Source: Palsa-504 sp963834685 (GTDB taxonomy: Bacteria > Actinomycetota > Actinomycetes > Streptosporangiales > Streptosporangiaceae). Taken from it: a DNA stretch of 64,000 nt. Positions 60,315 through 64,000 of the stretch are shown here, piece by piece (within the stretch, counting starts at the first letter, position 1; each line of letters begins with the position of its first letter). The translations under genes and the position numbers were made by a program. The notes beneath the pieces are model-generated. The model ran no database searches. It worked only from the letters and a program-made list of their open reading frames with translations, and was not told the DNA's origin. Where the stretch lies: assembly GCA_963834685.1 (NCBI GenBank), contig CAWICW010000032.1, forward strand, positions 248,001-312,000, given 5' to 3'.

Positions 60315-61838
60315 GTGCTGGACCGGGTGCGACGCAGGGCGTGGGGGCTATCGGGCCGGCTGATCGCGTCCTACATTGTCATCACGCTCGCCGTCGTGGT
60401 GCTGGTCGAGGCGCTCGTGCTCGGCTTCCAGGTACCCTCGCTGGTGAACGGCACCCAGCTGCAGGCCCAGGTGGACGCCGCGGCGAAGAGCTACGGCCAG
60501 CAGCTTGCCGAGCGCTATCCCGGCGGCGTGCCTGCCGGGACCGTGCTCGGCGACCCCGGCCAGCCGGCGCAGCCGGGCCTGGCCCGGCCGGCCCCGGACG
60601 GCACGCTGGTCGTTCCGGCGATCACCGGCCCGATCCACAGCGACCAGGCGGTCACCGCGGTCGTGGCGATCGCCGCCGACGGCACGGTCGTCGCGTCCTC
60701 CGCGCCATCCCGGTACCCGCCCGGACGAGCAGCGGCCAGCGAACTCCCCGTCCAGGCGATCGCGCCGATCGCAGCCGGCCCGGCCCACATGTATTTCAAA
60801 ACCGGCAGCGTGCCCACGCCGTACGGCAGCGTGCTCATGACGGTCTGGCCGACGGGCCCGGCCGTCACCAGCAAACCGCCTGCCAGCGCGCCGGGACGGG
60901 TCGCCTACGTCTACGTGCAGGCGCCATGGGCGCCCAGGTTCATCAACCCGGTCCGCGCCTGGAGCGACCTGGGTCAGCTCGGCGAGGCCGGCCCGCTGCT
61001 GGCGGGTCAATACGCGCTGCTTATCGCGATCGTGCCGGTCGGCGTGCTGTTCGGGCTGCTGGCCTCACGCCGCCTGGTCCGCCGGGTACGCCGCCTGGAA
61101 CGAGCCACTCTGGCGGTCGCCGACGGCGATTACACCGTCACCTTGCCCGTCTCCGGCCGGGATGAGGTCGGCCGACTGGAGGCGAACTTCACCACCATGA
61201 CCCGCCAGCTCGGCTCCGCGCTGGCCGCCGAGCGGCAGCGAGCCACCGGCGACGCACGCGCCGCGGAGCGGGCCCGGATCGCGCGGGAGGTCCACGACGC
61301 GATCTCCCAGCACCTGTTCGGCCTGCGGATGATCGCCGCCGGGATGCGCAGGGCCGACCCGGGCAATCAGCAGGTCCGCGCGATCGAGCGGATCAGCGAG
61401 GAGGCGCTGCGCGACATGCAGGCGCTGCTGATCGAGTTGCGCCCGGCCGGCCTGGACGGTGCCGGGCTCGCCCCGGCCCTGCAGGAGATCTGCGCGGCCT
61501 ACCACGACCGGCTCGGCGTCACCGTCGACGCCAGCCTGGATGACCTCACCGTCCCCGCGCCCGTCGAGCACGCCCTGCTGCGCATCACCCAGGAGGCCTG
61601 CGCCAACGCCGTCCGGCACGGCAACGCCCGCCGGCTTGCCGTGTCCATGACCCGCCAGGACGGGCACGTCGAGCTTGCCGTCCGCGACACCGGTACCGGC
61701 TTCGACCCGGCCGCCCCGACCGCCGGCGCCGGGCTGGCCCATATCCGGGACCGGGTCGCCGAACTCGGCGGCACCGTGGACATCGACAGCGCACCCGGGC
61801 GCGGGGCGGCGCTCACCGTCCGGGTGCCGGTGCCATGA
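60315..61838 (+). CDS. sensor histidine kinase, NarL-type (HisKA_3)
   Basis: 507 residues from a GTG. Two membrane helices (about 16-38 and 233-255) enclose a periplasmic-facing sensor domain of roughly 190 residues. HAMP follows, then the dimerisation helix with the phospho-accepting His327 in EVHDAISQHLFGLRM. The ATPase domain carries the N box EACANAVRHGNARR and G boxes DTGTGF and GLAHIRDRVAELGGT. It phosphorylates the response regulator encoded next (ATGA overlap). Confidence 0.92.
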   Translation: MLDRVRRRAWGLSGRLIASYIVITLAVVVLVEALVLGFQVPSLVNGTQLQAQVDAAAKSYGQQLAERYPGGVPAGTVLGDPGQPAQPGLARPAPDGTLVVPAITGPIHSDQAVTAVVAIAADGTVVASSAPSRYPPGRAAASELPVQAIAPIAAGPAHMYFKTGSVPTPYGSVLMTVWPTGPAVTSKPPASAPGRVAYVYVQAPWAPRFINPVRAWSDLGQLGEAGPLLAGQYALLIAIVPVGVLFGLLASRRLVRRVRRLERATLAVADGDYTVTLPVSGRDEVGRLEANFTTMTRQLGSALAAERQRATGDARAAERARIAREVHDAISQHLFGLRMIAAGMRRADPGNQQVRAIERISEEALRDMQALLIELRPAGLDGAGLAPALQEICAAYHDRLGVTVDASLDDLTVPAPVEHALLRITQEACANAVRHGNARRLAVSMTRQDGHVELAVRDTGTGFDPAAPTAGAGLAHIRDRVAELGGTVDIDSAPGRGAALTVRVPVP

Positions 61839-62494
61839 CGATCCGCGTGGTGATCGCCGACGACCACCGCGTCGTCCGGGACGGACTGCGCTACCTGCTC
61901 AGCCAGGAACCAGACGTCGAAGTCGCCGGCGAAGCCGCAGACGGCCGGCAGGCCGTAGACGTCGTCGCCGCCACCCGCCCGGGCGTGCTGCTACTCGATC
62001 TGTACATGCCCGGACTGGACGGGCACGCCGTGCTCGCCGCGCTGCACGATACCCCGCACCGGCCCGCCGTCGTCGTGCTCACCTCCGCCATCGACGACGA
62101 GCACCTCGTCCGCGCCATGCGCGCCGGCGCGACCTCCTACCTGCTCAAGACCGCCTCGGCCGAGGACGTCATCGCCGCCGTCCGCGACGCCGCCGCCGGC
62201 ACCGCCAGCCTCAGCCCCGAACTGCTGACCCGGCTCACCCAGGCGCTCCGCCGGCCGCCGCCGCCGGACCCGCTACAGCCGCTCTCACCGCGCGAACGCG
62301 AAGTACTCCAGCTGATCGCCCGCGGTCACAGCAACCGGCAGATCGCCCGGGACCTGGCGATTGGCGAGCAGACCGTCAAGACCCACGTCCGAAGCATCCT
62401 CACCAAACTCAGCCTGCAAGACCGCGTCCAGGCAGCGATCTTCGCCCTCCGCCACCAAGCCGGCAGCTACGAGCACCGGCCGCAATCGCAATGA
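61835..62494 (+). CDS. LuxR/NarL-type response regulator
   Basis: 219 residues, translationally coupled to the kinase. The receiver has the phospho-acceptor Asp55 in LLLDLYMPGLDG and the conserved Lys in LLKTASAEDVI. The C-terminal LuxR HTH is LSPREREVLQLIARGHSNRQ with VKTHVRSILTKLSLQDRVQA. The probable target is the divergent ABC exporter, judged by position. Confidence 0.94.
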   Translation: MTIRVVIADDHRVVRDGLRYLLSQEPDVEVAGEAADGRQAVDVVAATRPGVLLLDLYMPGLDGHAVLAALHDTPHRPAVVVLTSAIDDEHLVRAMRAGATSYLLKTASAEDVIAAVRDAAAGTASLSPELLTRLTQALRRPPPPDPLQPLSPREREVLQLIARGHSNRQIARDLAIGEQTVKTHVRSILTKLSLQDRVQAAIFALRHQAGSYEHRPQSQ

Positions 62495-62620
62495 CCGTGT
62501 CTGCTGTCTTCCCCAGGACAGTTATGGTGCGGGATCGTAGGGGAAGGGCGGTGCCGTGGTGCTGCTGTTCCTGGCGGGACCGCGGCTGGCCACAGTCCGG
62601 CACGATGCGAGGAGGCCGTG

Positions 62621-63889
62621 ATGTGTTTCGTCCACTCGGGTAGCGCAGAAGGCGGTTCGCTGGTGCAGCAGACCGCACTCGGTGCGGCGGCGGCGGCCGC
62701 GTTCTCCACCCTGGCGGCGGGCGGGGGAGCGGTCGGCGGCATGGATGTCGCCGCTTCCGGCGCACCGGATGTGGTGGCCGGGCCGGGCGGGGCGCGGGTC
62801 GTGGACGGCTACGGCCAGATTCTGCACACCCGCTGGAACCGCGACCTGCCGCCGGTGGCCCTGGTACGGCCCGGGGAAGTGATCCAGCTGCTGTGCCGAG
62901 ACGCCCTGGATATCGGTGAGGCGGCCCGCACGCTGACGCCGGAGGCGAGTCTGACCCTGGATCTGGGCCGGGTCCACCCGCTGACCGGCCCGGTCGAGGT
63001 CGAGGGCGCCGAGCCCGGCGACATCCTCGAGGTCGAGGTCCTGGACGTTGCCCCGCTGGTGGACTTCGGCTACGTCGTGATCGGCCCGGCCCTGGGCATG
63101 TTCGGGTCGCTGCGCCCGGATCTGCTCGCCCCGATCACCCAGTTCACCGAGGCCTCCCAGATCAGCGACCCCAACCCGGGGCCGGTGCCGGGTGCGATTC
63201 CCGAGGATCAGCCGTACAACAGCGGTTCGCCGTTCGTCCAGTTGTTCACGTTCGAGCGAGGGCAGAACACCGGGTTGGCCACCTTCATCGGCGCCGACAC
63301 CGGCCGGCAGGCGCGCATCCCGGTCGCTCCCTTCATGGGGATCTACGGCGTCGCGCCGATGCGCAAGGGCATGTACCGCACCTTGCCGCCCGGCGTCAGC
63401 GGCGCCATGGGTGGCAATGCCGACATCCGGCAGTTCACCAAGGGAGCACGGATCCAGTTCCCGGTCTACGCTCCCGGCGCGAAGTTCTCCGCCGGGGACG
63501 GGCACATGGCCCAGGGGGACGGCGAGGTCTGCGTGACGGCCATCGAGACCCTGATGGCTGTCACCCTGCGCTTCCAGGTGATCAAGAACAGCATCATCGC
63601 CTCACCCCGGGCGATCGTTCCCGCCGCGGATCCCACCCAGTTGGCCATGCCCGCCGAGATGCTCGCCCACGGGTACTACCACACCACCGGCATCGGCCCC
63701 GACCTGATGGAGAACGCCAAGAACGCGGTCCGCGACATGGTGGACTGGCTGGTCGTCGACCAGCAGCTGAGCCTGCACGAGGCCTACGCCCTGTGCAGCG
63801 TGGCGGGCGACCTGAAGATCAGCGAGACCGTCGACCTCCCGAACTGGGTCGTGTCGATGACCCTGCCCCGCGGGATCTTCGCCGCCTAG
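62621..63889 (+). CDS. acetamidase/formamidase family protein
   Basis: 422 residues. The ATG at 62621 has GGAGG 5 bp upstream. FmdA/AmdA fold features: GDILEVEVLDVAPL, the metal/substrate region GKGM/RTLPPGVSGAMGGNADIR-like (PPGVSGAMGGNAD), AGDGHMAQGDGEVCVTAIE and DLKISETVDLPNWVV. It hydrolyses small amides to acid and ammonia. The N-terminal 40 residues are Ala/Gly-rich and hydrophobic but lack a clear cleavage site or twin-Arg, so export is uncertain. Confidence 0.9.
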   Translation: MCFVHSGSAEGGSLVQQTALGAAAAAAFSTLAAGGGAVGGMDVAASGAPDVVAGPGGARVVDGYGQILHTRWNRDLPPVALVRPGEVIQLLCRDALDIGEAARTLTPEASLTLDLGRVHPLTGPVEVEGAEPGDILEVEVLDVAPLVDFGYVVIGPALGMFGSLRPDLLAPITQFTEASQISDPNPGPVPGAIPEDQPYNSGSPFVQLFTFERGQNTGLATFIGADTGRQARIPVAPFMGIYGVAPMRKGMYRTLPPGVSGAMGGNADIRQFTKGARIQFPVYAPGAKFSAGDGHMAQGDGEVCVTAIETLMAVTLRFQVIKNSIIASPRAIVPAADPTQLAMPAEMLAHGYYHTTGIGPDLMENAKNAVRDMVDWLVVDQQLSLHEAYALCSVAGDLKISETVDLPNWVVSMTLPRGIFAA

Positions 63890-64000
63890 CTGTGACCTAG
63901 CACCGGAGCGTTCTGGCGGTGGCCAGCGGCGCCCACCCCCGCCATATCCGTGCGATCATCTGCCCTCCCGATACCCGCCAGTCTGCCGGCGCTGGCCCCG
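63890..64000. other. right edge, no gene seen
   Basis: 111 bp after the amidase stop with no supported gene, hairpin or regulatory motif. Confidence 0.4.

Overview
The window is high-GC DNA (visibly about 70 percent or more G+C, with many GTG starts and GTGA/ATGA gene overlaps). It most likely comes from a mycelial, mycothiol-using actinobacterium of the Streptomyces/Streptosporangiales/Frankia type. Support comes from a complete actinobacterial-style hopanoid operon, a HelR-type RNA polymerase helicase, a CPWAW nitroreductase of the mycothiol-dependent type, and the general gene style. No rRNA, tRNA, CRISPR array, intact insertion sequence or phage module was recognised. The order of housekeeping genes is chromosomal rather than plasmid-like.

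Layout. 0-4.1 kb: the start of a collagen-like Gly/Pro-rich protein, an nfeD/SPFH membrane-microdomain pair, and an HTH protein with one C-terminal membrane anchor. 4.2-13.9 kb: housekeeping metabolism (aquaporin, fumarase, MenA, GNAT, IlvD, NERD-domain protein, amidase, S33 hydrolase). 14.1-20.6 kb: HAD hydrolase, ProRS, aminopeptidase N, Rv2466c-like nitroreductase, RpiB. 20.6-21.5 kb: a small patch of decayed genes. 21.5-25 kb: a SpoIIE-type phosphatase preceded by a strongly structured leader, and a secreted phosphoesterase.

25.4-34.4 kb: a tight hopanoid operon, hpnC-hpnD-hpnE-polyprenyl synthase-shc-(hpnG::ispH)-hpnH. It runs from the prenyl precursor supply (IspH) to squalene, hopene and adenosyl/ribosyl-hopane. 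HpnG and IspH are fused in one reading frame. 34.5-37.2 kb: a MacB/LolCDE-like permease and ATPase directly downstream. 37.3-39.7 kb: helR preceded by a 19-bp inverted repeat that looks like the rifamycin-associated element. 39.8-43.7 kb: a LysR DNA-binding-domain stub followed by a 1187-residue protein of unknown function (repetitive beta N-terminus, Ig-like middle, amphipathic helical C-terminus); this is the least explained large gene here.

44-46.6 kb: RIO-type kinase and a DUF4143-type ATPase. 46.6-51.7 kb: an L-arabinose catabolic cluster (araA, araD, araB, lacI) with the same 16-bp operator sequence at lacI and at araB. Both lacI and araB carry single-base frameshifts. 51.8-57 kb: an accessory stretch with a 16-residue-repeat protein (its gene end is duplicated and followed by a 30-bp perfect palindrome), RidA, a broken TetR, an amino-acid oxidase, a small orphan protein with a palindromic operator, a truncated DUF1330 gene, an RraA-like protein and an HTH remnant. 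57-64 kb: Rieske oxygenase, an ABC exporter, a two-component system and an acetamidase/formamidase.

Four single-base frameshifts in otherwise good genes (near 20961, 49655, 51516 and 53284) mean that either several accessory genes are decaying or the assembly has residual indels; reads would decide this.
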